A stretch of 64,000 bases of DNA from the NCBI GenBank assembly GCA_963778185.1, contig CAVZTF010000004.1, positions 124,001 through 188,000 on the forward strand, written 5' to 3'. The position numbers and the translations under genes were made by a program. This stretch comes from RPQJ01 sp963778185. GTDB lineage: Bacteria > Pseudomonadota > Gammaproteobacteria > Steroidobacterales > Steroidobacteraceae. Shown here piece after piece: positions 1-9,583 of this stretch (positions are counted from its first letter, which is position 1; the number at the start of each line of letters is the position of its first letter). A model generated the notes under the pieces. It was not told the DNA's origin, did no database searches, and saw only the letters and a program-made list of their open reading frames with translations.

Positions 1-154
1 GTACGTCAAGCTGAACGCCTTCGACTCGACCCGTGGCTTCGAGACCATGCGCCTGTCGTTCATGGTCCACCGGCCGAAGCAGGAAGCGCGCTACAAGCTG
101 CGTCGCGAGGAAAGCGCCGGCAGGCTCGTCCGCTACACGCTCGAGCGCGCCTGA
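1..154 (+). CDS. cbbS: Ribulose-1,5-bisphosphate carboxylase small subunit, C-terminal end (partial)
   Basis: The window opens inside this gene, reading from base 2. Only the last 50 residues are present, including NAFDSTRGFETMRLSFMVHR, which matches the conserved C-terminal part of form I RuBisCO small subunits. The tail after it (basic, ending RYTLERA) is the kind of C-terminal extension seen in red-type (IC/ID) enzymes, and this agrees with the red-type activase CbbX starting 16 bases downstream. The product would assemble with CbbL into the carboxysome-independent L8S8 enzyme that fixes CO2 in the cytosol. The large subunit gene should lie just left of the window. Identification is by family recall from a short fragment, but the operon context supports it strongly. 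Confidence 0.9.
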   Translation, partial: YVKLNAFDSTRGFETMRLSFMVHRPKQEARYKLRREESAGRLVRYTLERA

Positions 155-170
155 GGCCGCGGCGCGGGAC

Positions 171-1070
171 ATGGCCGGGTCCATCGACCTGAAGGCGCTG
201 CTCGCCGAGTCCGGCGTGGCCAGTGTGCTCGACGAGCTCGACCGCGAGCTCGTGGGGCTCGTGCCCGTCAAGACCCGCATCCGCGAGATCGCCTCGCTGC
301 TGGTCGTCGACAAGGCGCGCGCCGCGCTCGGCGTCCCGGGCGCCAAGCCTTCGCTGCACATGTGCTTCACCGGCAACCCGGGCACCGGCAAGACCACGGT
401 GGCCATGCGCATGGCGACGATCCTCCATCGGCTGGGCCACGTCCGCAAGGGACACCTGGTGGCCGTGACGCGCGACGACCTCGTGGGCCAGTACATCGGC
501 CACACGGCGCCCAAGACCAAGGAGGTGCTGAAGCGCTCGATGGGCGGCGTGCTCTTCATCGACGAGGCCTACTACCTCTACCGCCCCGAGAACGAGCGCG
601 ACTACGGCCAGGAGGCCATCGAGATCCTGATGCAGGTGATGGAGAACCAGCGCGAGGACCTCGTGGTGATCTTCGCGGGCTACAAGGGCCGCATGGACAC
701 CTTCTTCCAGAGCAACCCCGGCCTCGGCTCGCGGGTGGCCCACCACATCGATTTTCCCGACTACACGGTCGCGGAGCTCGAGGCGATCGCGCAGCGCATG
801 GTCGCGGGGCTGGGGCTGCGGCTGTCGTCGCCGGCCCGCGAGGCCCTGGCCGAGTACCTGCGACTGCGACGCGAGCAGCCAAACTTCGCCAATGCCCGCT
901 CGCTGCGCAACGCGCTCGATCGCGCGCGACTGCGCCAGGCGCGCCGCCTGCTCGAGACGGGCACCGTCGACGCCGAGATGCTCATGACGTTCGAGGCCGA
1001 GGACATCCGTGCGAGCCGCGTCTTCGACGCGGGCCGCGGTCACGTCGAGGCCGAGGAGGCCGCATGCTGA
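171..1070 (+). CDS. cbbX: RuBisCO activase CbbX (AAA+ ATPase)
   Basis: A 299-residue AAA+ protein. The Walker A motif GNPGTGKTT lies near residue 68, Walker B VLFIDEAYYL near residue 127, and a sensor/arginine-finger region with NARSLRNALDRAR near residue 243. CbbX removes inhibitory sugar phosphates from red-type RuBisCO by transiently threading the large subunit C-terminus. The start chosen is the ATG giving MAGSIDLKALL, because the longer frame upstream overlaps cbbS and does not resemble the family. The gene sits between cbbS and fbp, its usual place in red-type cbb operons, and its stop overlaps the fbp start (ATGCTGA), suggesting translational coupling. Confidence 0.95.
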   Translation: MAGSIDLKALLAESGVASVLDELDRELVGLVPVKTRIREIASLLVVDKARAALGVPGAKPSLHMCFTGNPGTGKTTVAMRMATILHRLGHVRKGHLVAVTRDDLVGQYIGHTAPKTKEVLKRSMGGVLFIDEAYYLYRPENERDYGQEAIEILMQVMENQREDLVVIFAGYKGRMDTFFQSNPGLGSRVAHHIDFPDYTVAELEAIAQRMVAGLGLRLSSPAREALAEYLRLRREQPNFANARSLRNALDRARLRQARRLLETGTVDAEMLMTFEAEDIRASRVFDAGRGHVEAEEAAC

Positions 1071-2125
1071 ACCCGGGCTACACGACGATCTCCAAGTTCC
1101 TGATCCAGCAGGTGCCCGAGGGGCCGCACGGCCGCGAGCTGGCGGCGCTGCTCGTGGACGTCGCGGCCGTGATCAAGGCGATCTCCGCCGCGGTCGGCAA
1201 GGGCCCGCTCGTCGGTCTCGCCGGCCTCGCCGGCACCGAGAACGTGCAGGGCGAGGCGCAGAAGAAGCTCGACGTGCTTGCCGACGAGCTGTTCGCCCGC
1301 GGCGTCGAGTGGAGCGGCCTCGTCGGCGCGCTTGCCTCGGAGGAACGCGAGGACGTGCACTTCGTCGACGGCAGCGGCCGCCTCGCGCTGGTGTTCGACC
1401 CGCTCGACGGGTCGAGCAACCTCGACGTCAACCTGCCGGTCGGCTCCATATTCTCGGTGCTGCTGCTGTCCGAGACGGCGCAAAGCACCGCCGCCGTGCT
1501 GCAACCGGGCACCCGGCAGCTCGCCGCGGGCTACGCGATCTACGGGCCGTCCACGCAGGTGGTGATGACGGTGGGCCGTGGCACCCACGGCTTCACGCTC
1601 GATCGCGAGATCGGCAACTTCGTGCTCACCCACCCCGACATCCGCGTCCCCGAGGACGGTTCGGACTACCTCATCAACGCCTCGAACCGCCGCTTCTGGG
1701 AGCCGCCGATCACGCGTTACGTGGACGAGTGCAAGGCCGGGAAGGAGGGCCCGCGCGGTCGGGACTTCAACACGCGCTGGGTGGCCTCGATGGTGGCCGA
1801 CGTCCATCGCATCCTGCTGCGCGGCGGCGTCTACATGTACCCGCGCGACCAGAAGGAAGCGAACCGCGAGGGGCGCCTGCGCCTGCTCTACGAGGCGAAC
1901 CCGATGGCCATGATCGTCGAGCAGGCCGGCGGCGCGGCCTCGACCGGCCGCGGCCGCATCCTGGAAGTGGAGCCGCAGCGCATCCACCAGCGGGTCCCGG
2001 TGATCCTGGGATCGCGCTCGGAAGTGGCACGCGTCGAGCGCTACCACGCGGAGTTCGACCGGGGCGAGGACAAGCCCTACAGCTCGCCGCTGTTCGGCGA
2101 GCGCTCGCTCTTCACCAACGCCTGA
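1064..2125 (+). CDS. fbp: Class 1 fructose-1,6-bisphosphatase
   Basis: A 353-residue protein that hydrolyses fructose-1,6-bisphosphate to fructose-6-phosphate in the Calvin cycle regeneration phase. The metal-binding signature FDPLDGSSNLDVNLPVGSIF is present near residue 108, with further family landmarks such as the segment YMYPRDQKEANREGRLRLLYEA split around residues 257-278 and the EQAGGAAS stretch after it, typical of class 1 (FBPase I) enzymes rather than the bifunctional class II. The ATG overlaps the end of cbbX by seven bases. cbbP follows 21 bases after the stop, so the gene is probably part of one cbb transcript. Length is normal for the family. Confidence 0.95.
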   Translation: MLNPGYTTISKFLIQQVPEGPHGRELAALLVDVAAVIKAISAAVGKGPLVGLAGLAGTENVQGEAQKKLDVLADELFARGVEWSGLVGALASEEREDVHFVDGSGRLALVFDPLDGSSNLDVNLPVGSIFSVLLLSETAQSTAAVLQPGTRQLAAGYAIYGPSTQVVMTVGRGTHGFTLDREIGNFVLTHPDIRVPEDGSDYLINASNRRFWEPPITRYVDECKAGKEGPRGRDFNTRWVASMVADVHRILLRGGVYMYPRDQKEANREGRLRLLYEANPMAMIVEQAGGAASTGRGRILEVEPQRIHQRVPVILGSRSEVARVERYHAEFDRGEDKPYSSPLFGERSLFTNA

Positions 2126-2146
2126 TCGCGGCCACGGAGACCCGAC

Positions 2147-3022
2147 ATGTCGGCGAGACATCCCATCATCGCGGTGACCGGTTCCTCCGGCGCGGGTACC
2201 ACGACCGTCAAGACCACCTTCGAGTGGATATTCCGACGCGAGAAGATCGACGCGGCGATCGTCGAGGGCGACGCCTTCCATCGCTACGACCGAGTCGAGA
2301 TGCGCCAGAAGATGAAGGACTCGGAGACCGCGGGCAACCAGCACTTCAGCCACTTCGGGCCCGAGGCCAACCTGTTCGGCGAGCTCGAGGCGCTGTTCCG
2401 GAGCTACGCCTTGAGCGGCAAGGGCCGTTCGCGCACCTACATACACGACGCGGACGAGGCCGCCCGGCACGGCGGCGAGCCCGGCACCTTCACGCCGTGG
2501 ACCGAAGTCGGCGAGGGCTCGGACCTGCTGTTCTACGAGGGGCTGCACGGAGCCATCGCTACCGAGGAACACGACGTCGCGCGCCACGTGGACCTGCTGG
2601 TCGGCGTGGCACCCAGCATCAACCTCGAGTGGATCCAGAAGCTGCACCGCGATCGCAGCCGCCGCGGCTACTCGACCGAGGCGGTGGTGGACACGGTCCT
2701 GCGCCGCATGCCGGACTACGTGAACTACATCTGCCCGCAGTTCTCGCGCACGCACATCAACTTCCAGCGCGTGCCGACGGTGGACACCTCGAACCCGTTC
2801 ATCGCCAAGGACATCCCGACGGCCGACGAGAGCTTCCTGATCGTGCGCTTCGCGAACCCGCGCGGCATCGATTTTCCCTACCTGCTGTCGATGATCCACG
2901 ACTCCTTCATGTCGCGGCCGAACACGCTGGTGCTGCCCGGGGGCAAGCTGCCGCTCGCGATGCAGATCATCCTCACGCCGCTGATCCTGCGCATGATGGA
3001 CACGAAGAAGCGGGCCTACTGA
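2147..3022 (+). CDS. cbbP: Phosphoribulokinase
   Basis: A 291-residue enzyme that phosphorylates ribulose-5-phosphate to ribulose-1,5-bisphosphate, the step specific to the Calvin cycle. The N-terminal P-loop is GSSGAGTTTVK (residues 12-22), followed by the family pattern VEGDAFHRYDR and, later, EGLHGAI. Size and the GAGTTT variant P-loop match the short proteobacterial type rather than the longer cyanobacterial/plant type. It follows fbp closely. The last codons overlap by seven bases with the stop of the ATPase gene that converges from the other strand, so the cbb operon ends here. Confidence 0.95.
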   Translation: MSARHPIIAVTGSSGAGTTTVKTTFEWIFRREKIDAAIVEGDAFHRYDRVEMRQKMKDSETAGNQHFSHFGPEANLFGELEALFRSYALSGKGRSRTYIHDADEAARHGGEPGTFTPWTEVGEGSDLLFYEGLHGAIATEEHDVARHVDLLVGVAPSINLEWIQKLHRDRSRRGYSTEAVVDTVLRRMPDYVNYICPQFSRTHINFQRVPTVDTSNPFIAKDIPTADESFLIVRFANPRGIDFPYLLSMIHDSFMSRPNTLVLPGGKLPLAMQIILTPLILRMMDTKKRAY

Positions 3023-5742
3023 CCTCGCCGCAGCATTGCCTTTGCGACGTCCAGCACCGGCAGCACGGTCGCCGAGACGCCGAGCACCATCGCCCAGTCC
3101 GCGACGGACAGGGCGAAGGTGCCGAACGGTCCCTGCAGCACCGGCAGGTACAGGACGAGCGTCAGCAGCGAGACTTCCCACGCGACCGCGAGGTTGAGCC
3201 AGTGGTTGGCGAATGGCCGCCGCAGCACCGAGTAGTGGTCCGAGCGGTAGCTGTACGCCTTCAGGAACTGGATCAGCACCAGGGACACGAAGGTCAGCGT
3301 CATTGCCTCGGGCAGCGGCCGCCCCGAGTACAGCAGCCAGGCGAAGAGCCCCACGTTCACGATCATCGACCATGCGCCGCCGACGAGCATCAGCTTGACG
3401 ACCCGTGGCCCGAAGATGCCGGCATGCGGGTCTCGAGGCGGGCGATTCATCAGGTCGGGCTCCGGCGGATCCACCGCGAGCGCGAGCGCCGGCAGGCCGT
3501 CCGTCGCGAGGTTCACGTAGAGGATCTGCACGGCCGTGAGCGGCAGCGGCATGCCGAGCAGGGCCGTGCCCGCCATGAGCCCGATCTCGCCGACGTTCGA
3601 CGACAGCAGGAACATCAGGTACTTCTTGATGTTGCCGAAGATGCCGCGGCCTTCCTCGATGGCGGCCACGATGGACGCGAAATTGTCGTCGGTCAGGGTC
3701 ATGGCCGCGGCCTCGCGCGCCACGTCCGTGCCGCTCACACCCATCGCGATGCCGATGTCGGCCTTCTTGAGCGCCGGAGCGTCGTTGACGCCGTCGCCCG
3801 TCATCGCGACCACGTGGCCGAGCCTCTGCAGCGCTTCGACGACCCGCATCTTGTCGGCAGGGGAGACGCGCGCGTAGACGTCGATCTTCGCGACCTCGCG
3901 CTCGAGCGCCGCGTCGTCCAGGTTGCCGAACTCCGTACCGGTGACTACCCGGCCGCCCTTCAGCAGGCCGAGCTCACGCGCGATGGCCTCGGCCGTGAGC
4001 GGGTGGTCGCCGGTGATCATCACGACCCTGATGCCGGCGTGCTCGCAGGTCTCGATGGCCGCGCGGGCCTCCGGCCGCGGCGGATCGGACATACCGACCA
4101 GCCCGAGCAGGGTCATGTCGCGCTCGGCGTTGCCGCGCGTGGCATCGCGACGGGTCGCCACGGCCAGCACCCGCAGCGCGTCCCCGGCCATGCGGCGTGC
4201 CGCGACCATGATGCGGTCGCGGGCCGGCGCATCCAGCGGGACGGCGCCCTGCGCCGTCAGTTCGGCGACGCATCCCGCGAGAATCACCTCCGGAGCGCCC
4301 TTCGCGAAGGCGACGCACGTACCGCTCGCGGCATGCAGCGTCGTCATCCGCTTCGACTCCGAGGAGAACGGGATCTCGTCGATGCGCGGCAGTGCCGCAT
4401 CGAGCTGCGCCTTGCGCAGGCCGGCCTTCGCCGCGACGACGACGAGCGCACCCTCCGTGGGGTCACCCTTGATCGTCCACACGCCCGCCGCGGGATCGTG
4501 CACGAGGTGCGCGTCGGATGCCCGGGCGCCGGCCTCGAGAAGGTCGCGCGCCATGCGGCACGGTTCCTCGCGCGCGCCGGCCGCGACCTCGAGCCTGGTT
4601 CCGTCGATGCAGAAGTCCCCGTCCGGCGCGTACCCCGAACCGGTCACGTCCACGAACTGCCCGGCGACGTACAGGCGGCGCACCGTCATCTCGTCCCGCG
4701 TCAGGGTGCCGGTCTTGTCCGTGCAGATCACGGAGGTGCTGCCGAGCGTCTCCACTGCGGCCAGCCGCCGCATCAGCGCGCGGCGCCGCACGAGGCGCTG
4801 CACGCCGAGCGCCAGCGAGATCGTCACGACGGCGGGGAGCGCCTCGGGCACGACGGCGACGGCGAGCGCGATGCCGAACACAAGCATCTCGACGAACGGC
4901 TGGCCGCGAAGCACCCCCAGCGCGACGATCAGTGCCACGACCGCCAGCGCCGCGCGCGCCAGCGTGCGCCCGAGCCTGTCGAGGTTGACCTGCAGCGGGG
5001 TGCGACCGGGCTCGACACCGAGCAGCATCTCGGCGATCCGGCCGAACTCGGTGCCCTGTCCGGTCGCCACGACGACCGCGAGCCCGCGGCCGTACGCCAC
5101 GCTGGTGCCCGCGTACACCATGTTGCGCCGGTCGCCGACGGGCGCATCGGCTTCGTGCAGCGCCTCGGCGTGCTTCTCCACCGGCGTCGACTCGCCGGTG
5201 AGCGCGGCTTCCTGCAACTTGAGGTTGACGGATTGCAGCAGGCGGCCATCGGCGGCGACGCGGTTGCCTGCCGCGAGGACCAGGATGTCGCCCGGCACGA
5301 CCTCGCGCGCCGGAAGCTCCAGCTCCGCTCCGCCGCGCACCACCGTGGCCCGCGGGGCCGTCATCTCCTGCAGGGCCTCGATCGCGCGCTCCGCGCGATA
5401 TTCCTGGACGAACCCGAGCAGGACGGCGAACAGGACGATCACGGTGATCGCGATGGCTTCGACGACGTGGCCAAGCATCGCCGAGAGCGCGGTGGCCACC
5501 AGCAGGATGACGATCAGGACGTTCTTGAACTGCCCGGCCAGCAACTGCCATGGCGAGATACTCTTGGCGGCCTGCAGTTCGTTTGGACCAACCGTCTCGA
5601 GCCGGTGTCGCGCCTCCGCAGTCGAGAGTCCACCGTGGCCCGACTGCAGCAGTCGCACGGACTCGTCCGCGGTCCGCGCGTGCCAGGGGCACGCCGCGGC
5701 GCCGGCGTCGGCGACGGGACTTGCGGTCGCTGCAGATGTCAT
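3016..5742 (-). CDS. P2A-type cation-transporting ATPase (probably calcium)
   Basis: A P-type ATPase of about 908 residues. Seen in order: an N-terminal cation-ATPase domain, the actuator motif LTGES, the M4 motif PEALP, the phosphorylation site DKTGT, a KGAPE nucleotide-binding motif, the hinge GDGVNDAP, and M5/M6 segments with SSNVGE and NLATDGLPA. The latter two resemble the calcium-site residues of SERCA/PMCA-like pumps, so calcium export is the best guess, though Na+ or Mn2+ cannot be excluded. An upstream ATG at 5793 would add 17 residues. A GATAAT hexamer lies just in front of it, so the internal ATG at 5742 is preferred; neither has a clear Shine-Dalgarno. It converges on cbbP. Confidence 0.88.
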   Translation of the reverse strand: MTSAATASPVADAGAAACPWHARTADESVRLLQSGHGGLSTAEARHRLETVGPNELQAAKSISPWQLLAGQFKNVLIVILLVATALSAMLGHVVEAIAITVIVLFAVLLGFVQEYRAERAIEALQEMTAPRATVVRGGAELELPAREVVPGDILVLAAGNRVAADGRLLQSVNLKLQEAALTGESTPVEKHAEALHEADAPVGDRRNMVYAGTSVAYGRGLAVVVATGQGTEFGRIAEMLLGVEPGRTPLQVNLDRLGRTLARAALAVVALIVALGVLRGQPFVEMLVFGIALAVAVVPEALPAVVTISLALGVQRLVRRRALMRRLAAVETLGSTSVICTDKTGTLTRDEMTVRRLYVAGQFVDVTGSGYAPDGDFCIDGTRLEVAAGAREEPCRMARDLLEAGARASDAHLVHDPAAGVWTIKGDPTEGALVVVAAKAGLRKAQLDAALPRIDEIPFSSESKRMTTLHAASGTCVAFAKGAPEVILAGCVAELTAQGAVPLDAPARDRIMVAARRMAGDALRVLAVATRRDATRGNAERDMTLLGLVGMSDPPRPEARAAIETCEHAGIRVVMITGDHPLTAEAIARELGLLKGGRVVTGTEFGNLDDAALEREVAKIDVYARVSPADKMRVVEALQRLGHVVAMTGDGVNDAPALKKADIGIAMGVSGTDVAREAAAMTLTDDNFASIVAAIEEGRGIFGNIKKYLMFLLSSNVGEIGLMAGTALLGMPLPLTAVQILYVNLATDGLPALALAVDPPEPDLMNRPPRDPHAGIFGPRVVKLMLVGGAWSMIVNVGLFAWLLYSGRPLPEAMTLTFVSLVLIQFLKAYSYRSDHYSVLRRPFANHWLNLAVAWEVSLLTLVLYLPVLQGPFGTFALSVADWAMVLGVSATVLPVLDVAKAMLRRGQ

Positions 5743-5831
5743 GGCGCGCAGTTGCACTGGATCGATTATCACGATCCGGCGCGATCCGCTCATCGGGTAT
5801 TATCCCGACTCGGCCTCTGACCCGGGCGTCC

Positions 5832-7452
5832 TCAGCCGAAGACCCGCTTCATCACCGGGCCCATGCGGCGCATGCCGGCGATCGCGGTGGCGCAGGCCAG
5901 GCCGCCCATCATCGCGCCCGTCACCCCGCAGGACATCACGTCCTGGCCCGTGAGCCAGAGTCCCGGGACCCGGGTGCGCGGCCTGAGCCAGGACTGCTGC
6001 AGCCGGGCGGGGTCGTGGTCGAGGCCGTACAGCTCGCCGCGCTCCCAGCCGCAGAACCACTGCATGGACAGGGGCGTCGAGACTTCCCAGTAGTCGATGC
6101 GTCCGCGCAGCTGCGGCGCCTTGTCGTAGAGGTGCTCGAGCAGGCGCTCGCCGAGGGAAGTCTTGAGCGCTTCGTAGTCGTCGCCGCGCTTGCCCCAGGT
6201 GCTGCCGGCCCAGCGCTCGAACAGCGCGTACGGCGCCGGGGCCACGATCTCGATGGTCGAGCGCCCGGGGTGACGCCGCGCGAAGTCCGGGTCCTTCGCG
6301 GAGGGGAAGGAGACGTACACGACGGGGAAGGGCCCGGTCGGGTCGGCGATGAAGCGGTCGAGTGCCGCGTCGTGGTCGTTGCCGGGGTAGATCCAGTAGT
6401 TCGTCTTGGGCAGCCCGAGTTCCTCGGCGGTGCCCTGCAGACCAATGTACATCCCCAGGTGGCCGATGCTCGGTTTCACGGTTCGGCAGCAGCTGGTCGT
6501 AACCGCGCTCGCGCGCCACGGGCGCGGGCAGCAGGCGCGCGAAGGTGTTCATCGCGCCCGCGTCGGAAATCACGCAGCGGGTCTCGATCTCGTTGCCGTC
6601 CGCCATGCGCACCCCGCGTGCGCGGCCGTCGCGCACCAGGATCTCCTCGACCCGTGCGTAGGTGAACACCTCGCCGCCGGTCGCGCGGATGCGCGGCAGG
6701 ATCGTGTCGGCGATGCGCCATGCGCCGCCGACCGGATAGAACCCGCCATGCAGGTAGTGCTTGGCGATGAGCGCCTGGATGACGAATGACGAGCGCTTTG
6801 GCGGCAGCCCCATGTCGCCCCACTGGCCGGTCAGCACCGCGATGAGTTCGGGGTCGGAGGTGAGCTCCGACAGCACCTCCCACGTCGTGCGATTGAAGCT
6901 TTGTGGCAGGCGCCGTCGCAGCCACGGGCCCGCCACCGCGGCGGCCCAGGGTGGCAGCGTGCGGTCGAGCGCGAACGTGCGCATGCCGCGCGAGACCTCT
7001 GCAAGCAGGTCGAGGTAACGGTCGATCGCGCCCGCCTCGCGTGGAAAGTATCCGACCAGGTTGTCGCGGAAGGCCTCGCGTCCGGCGACGGCGTCGTAGA
7101 CGTTGCCGCCGATGAAGAAGCGGTCGTAGTGCGCGTCCATCGGCGCCCAGGCCAGGTGCCCGCCGGTGAGGAAGTCCATCAGCCGCCGCACCGTGGTCCG
7201 CGTCCCCATGTCGCCGATGTAATGCACGCCGACGTCCCACTCGTAGCCGGCGCGGTCGTAGCTGTGCGTGGCGCCGCCTGCGGTGTAGTGCTGCTCCATC
7301 ACGGCGACCCGCCAGCCGAGCTCGCCGAGCAGGGCGGCCGTCGTGAGTCCGCCGATACCCGAGCCGATGACGAGCGCGTCGTAAGGCCCATTGAGCCGCG
7401 AGGCGCGGTAGCGGTGGCCGATGCGTAGGGTGCTGGGCTTGAGCTGCGCCAT
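5832..7452 (-). pseudogene. FAD-dependent carotenoid isomerase/retinol saturase-like oxidoreductase, frameshifted
   Basis: The first frame (7452 down to about 6490) encodes an N-terminal FAD-binding fold with VIGSGIGGLTTAALL and EQHYTAGGATHSY, typical of phytoene-desaturase/retinol-saturase-like flavoproteins. Near 6480-6490 the reading continues in another frame, giving VKPSIGHLGMYIGLQG through a full C-terminal half ending TGQDVMSCGVTGAMMGGL, the second FAD contact. Joined, the two parts give about 540 residues, the expected family length. The frame change corresponds to one extra base (or two missing) at the AACCGTGAAACC region. It may be a real inactivating mutation or a sequencing error. 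The substrate cannot be inferred. It lies just upstream of the P-type ATPase on the same strand. Confidence 0.8.
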
Positions 7453-7491
7453 GGGGAACCTCGCGGGCCGCTAAGGTACCATCGTCGCGGT

Positions 7492-8541
7492 ATGACGACG
7501 AAGCGCGCAAACGCCGGGCCGCGCGGCGTGCGGATGCGGCGCTGGGAGTCCCTCGACGACGAGGCGTTGCTCGGCCTGCGATTCCGCGACCTCGGGCTCA
7601 AGCTCGAGGACAGCCTGGCGTGGCCCGCGGTGCAGCGGCTCGACGCCGAGCTCGAGCGGCGCGGCTTGCGCTTCATGCCGCACGCGTGGCTCGCCGAGGA
7701 GTGGTTCTCGCCGGACGGCGTGCCCGGCATCGCGATCCCGTTCTTCGTGGCCCACCCACGCCTGCGCCAGCTCGAGCGCCGGCACATGGGCGAGGTCGAG
7801 GGCGGCAGCCGGCACTGGATGATCCGCATCCTGCGCCACGAGGCCGGCCATGCGATCGACGCGGCCTACGGGTTGCGCCGCCGCGCGGACTGGCGTGCGG
7901 TGTTCGGCCGCTCCTCGGAACCCTACCCGCGCGAATACACGACGCGCCCGGGCAGCCGGCGCCACGTACTGCACCTCGGCCACTGGTACGCGCAGAGCCA
8001 CCCGACCGAGGACTTCGCGGAAACCTTCGCGGTCTGGTTGCAGCCGAAGGCGCGCTGGCGGCGTGAGTACGCGGGTTGGCCGGCGCTCGCCAAGCTCGAG
8101 TACGTGGACCGGCTGATGACCGGGATCGCCGGTCGACCGCCGGTGAACCGCGACCGCTCGCGGGTCGAGCCGCTGTCGGCCAACGGGCGCACGCTCGGGG
8201 CACACTACCGGCGCAAGGCGGCGCTCTACCGCCAGTACGACCCGCGCTACGACGCCTGGTTGCGACGCGCGTTCGAGGCGCGGGTCGAACGGCCGGCCGG
8301 CGTGCCGGCCTCCCGCTTCGTCCGCGAGATCGAGCCGCAGCTCCGGCGGTTGCTGGTGCGCCGCGCCCGGCTGCACCCGTACCTCGTGGATCATGCCATC
8401 GACATGCTGGTGCACCGCACGCGCCAGCTCGACCTCGTGCTGCGCGGGCCGCGCCGCGAGAGCAAGCGACGCGTCGTGCGACTCCACGAGCGCGTCGTGC
8501 TCGACGTGCTGCGCCGCAACCGGGAGAACTACGCGCTATGA
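7492..8541 (+). CDS. Putative zinc-binding metallopeptidase
   Basis: A 349-residue protein with the zincin motif HEAGHAIDAAY near residue 117 and acidic/aromatic segments (HPTEDFAETFAVWL) about 55 residues later that could supply the third zinc ligand. No signal peptide is visible, so it is probably cytosolic. The stop overlaps the start of the next gene as ATGA, implying coupling to the ATP-grasp ligase. I recall such metallopeptidase/ATP-grasp pairs in other proteobacteria, but no substrate is known to me. The gene is divergent from the flavoprotein gene, with only 39 bases between starts. Confidence 0.75.
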   Translation: MTTKRANAGPRGVRMRRWESLDDEALLGLRFRDLGLKLEDSLAWPAVQRLDAELERRGLRFMPHAWLAEEWFSPDGVPGIAIPFFVAHPRLRQLERRHMGEVEGGSRHWMIRILRHEAGHAIDAAYGLRRRADWRAVFGRSSEPYPREYTTRPGSRRHVLHLGHWYAQSHPTEDFAETFAVWLQPKARWRREYAGWPALAKLEYVDRLMTGIAGRPPVNRDRSRVEPLSANGRTLGAHYRRKAALYRQYDPRYDAWLRRAFEARVERPAGVPASRFVREIEPQLRRLLVRRARLHPYLVDHAIDMLVHRTRQLDLVLRGPRRESKRRVVRLHERVVLDVLRRNRENYAL

Positions 8542-9572
8542 GGAGACGCCGCGTACTGCTCATGGTCCACGAGACGCTGGTGCCGCCGGACGACATCGCC
8601 GGCCGCCCGGAGTCCGACATCGAGCACTGCCGCACGGAGTACAACGTGCTCTCGACGTTGCGGCGCATCGGTCATCACGTGCGCGTGGTCGGCGTCGGCG
8701 ACCGGCTGACCGAGGTGCGCGAGGCGATCCGCGACTGGCGTCCGCACGTCCTGTTCAACCTGCTCGAGGAGTTCTCGGGCATCGCCAGCTACGACCATTA
8801 CGTGGTGGCCTTCCTCGAGCTGATGCGCCAGCCCTACACCGGCTGCAATCCGCGCGGCATGATGATCTCGCGCGACAAGGTGCTTGCCAAGCAGGTGCTC
8901 GCCTCGCACCGCATCCCGACGCCGCGCTTCCAGCTGTTCCCGCACGGCCAGCGTTTCCGCGAGCCGCGCCGCCTGACGTTCCCGCTGTTCGTCAAGTCGG
9001 CGACCGACGATGCCTCGCTCGGCATCTCGCAGGCGTCGATGGTCGAGGACATGGCGCGGCTGCGCGAGCGGGTCGAGTTCATCCACGAGCAGGTGCACAG
9101 CGACGCGCTGGTGGAGGAGTACATCGACGGCCGCGAGCTGTACGTCGGTGTGCTCGGCAACGAGCGCCTCACGGCGCTACCGGCCTGGGAGATGGATTTC
9201 GGCAGCCTGCCCGAGGTGCAGTCGGCGATCGCGACGCGCAAGGTCAAGTGGGATCCCGCCTACCAGGCGAAGCACGGCATCGCGACCGGCCCGGCGCGGG
9301 GGCTCGGCCACGGGCAGCAGGAGTCCCTCGCGCGCCTGGCCAGGCGCATCTATCGCGCGCTGCACATGAGTGGCTACGCACGCATGGACCTGCGCATGCG
9401 CGCCGACGGGAGCGTGTTCGTGCTCGAGGTGAATGCGAACCCGAACCTGACCTACGGCGAGGATTTCGCGGAATCGGCGGAAACGGCCGGCGTCGAATAC
9501 GAGGCCCTGATCGGCCGCATCGTGCGGCTCGGGCTCGCCTACCGGCCCGAGTGGCGCCTGTTCGAGAGTTGA
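8538..9572 (+). CDS. ATP-grasp ligase, D-alanine--D-alanine ligase-like
   Basis: A 344-residue ATP-grasp enzyme. The N-terminal Rossmann-like lobe is followed by PLFVKSATDDASLGIS (phosphate-binding/ATP lid region), LVEEYIDGRELYVGVLG, and the metal-binding end VLEVNANPNLTYGEDFAESA. The fold joins a carboxylate to an amine via an acyl phosphate. The sequence departs from true Ddl enzymes, notably in its N-terminal half, so peptidoglycan precursor synthesis is not implied. Coupling to the upstream metallopeptidase suggests the pair builds and trims, or modifies, a peptide. The start overlaps the preceding stop (ATGA). Confidence 0.8.
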   Translation: MRRRRVLLMVHETLVPPDDIAGRPESDIEHCRTEYNVLSTLRRIGHHVRVVGVGDRLTEVREAIRDWRPHVLFNLLEEFSGIASYDHYVVAFLELMRQPYTGCNPRGMMISRDKVLAKQVLASHRIPTPRFQLFPHGQRFREPRRLTFPLFVKSATDDASLGISQASMVEDMARLRERVEFIHEQVHSDALVEEYIDGRELYVGVLGNERLTALPAWEMDFGSLPEVQSAIATRKVKWDPAYQAKHGIATGPARGLGHGQQESLARLARRIYRALHMSGYARMDLRMRADGSVFVLEVNANPNLTYGEDFAESAETAGVEYEALIGRIVRLGLAYRPEWRLFES

Positions 9573-9583
9573 AGGAGCGAGGA

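Noticed and set aside
1009..5820. Open plus-strand frame of about 1600 codons spanning fbp, cbbP and the ATPase
   Set aside because: It crosses three clearly conserved genes in other frames and has Arg/Ala-rich low-complexity translation.
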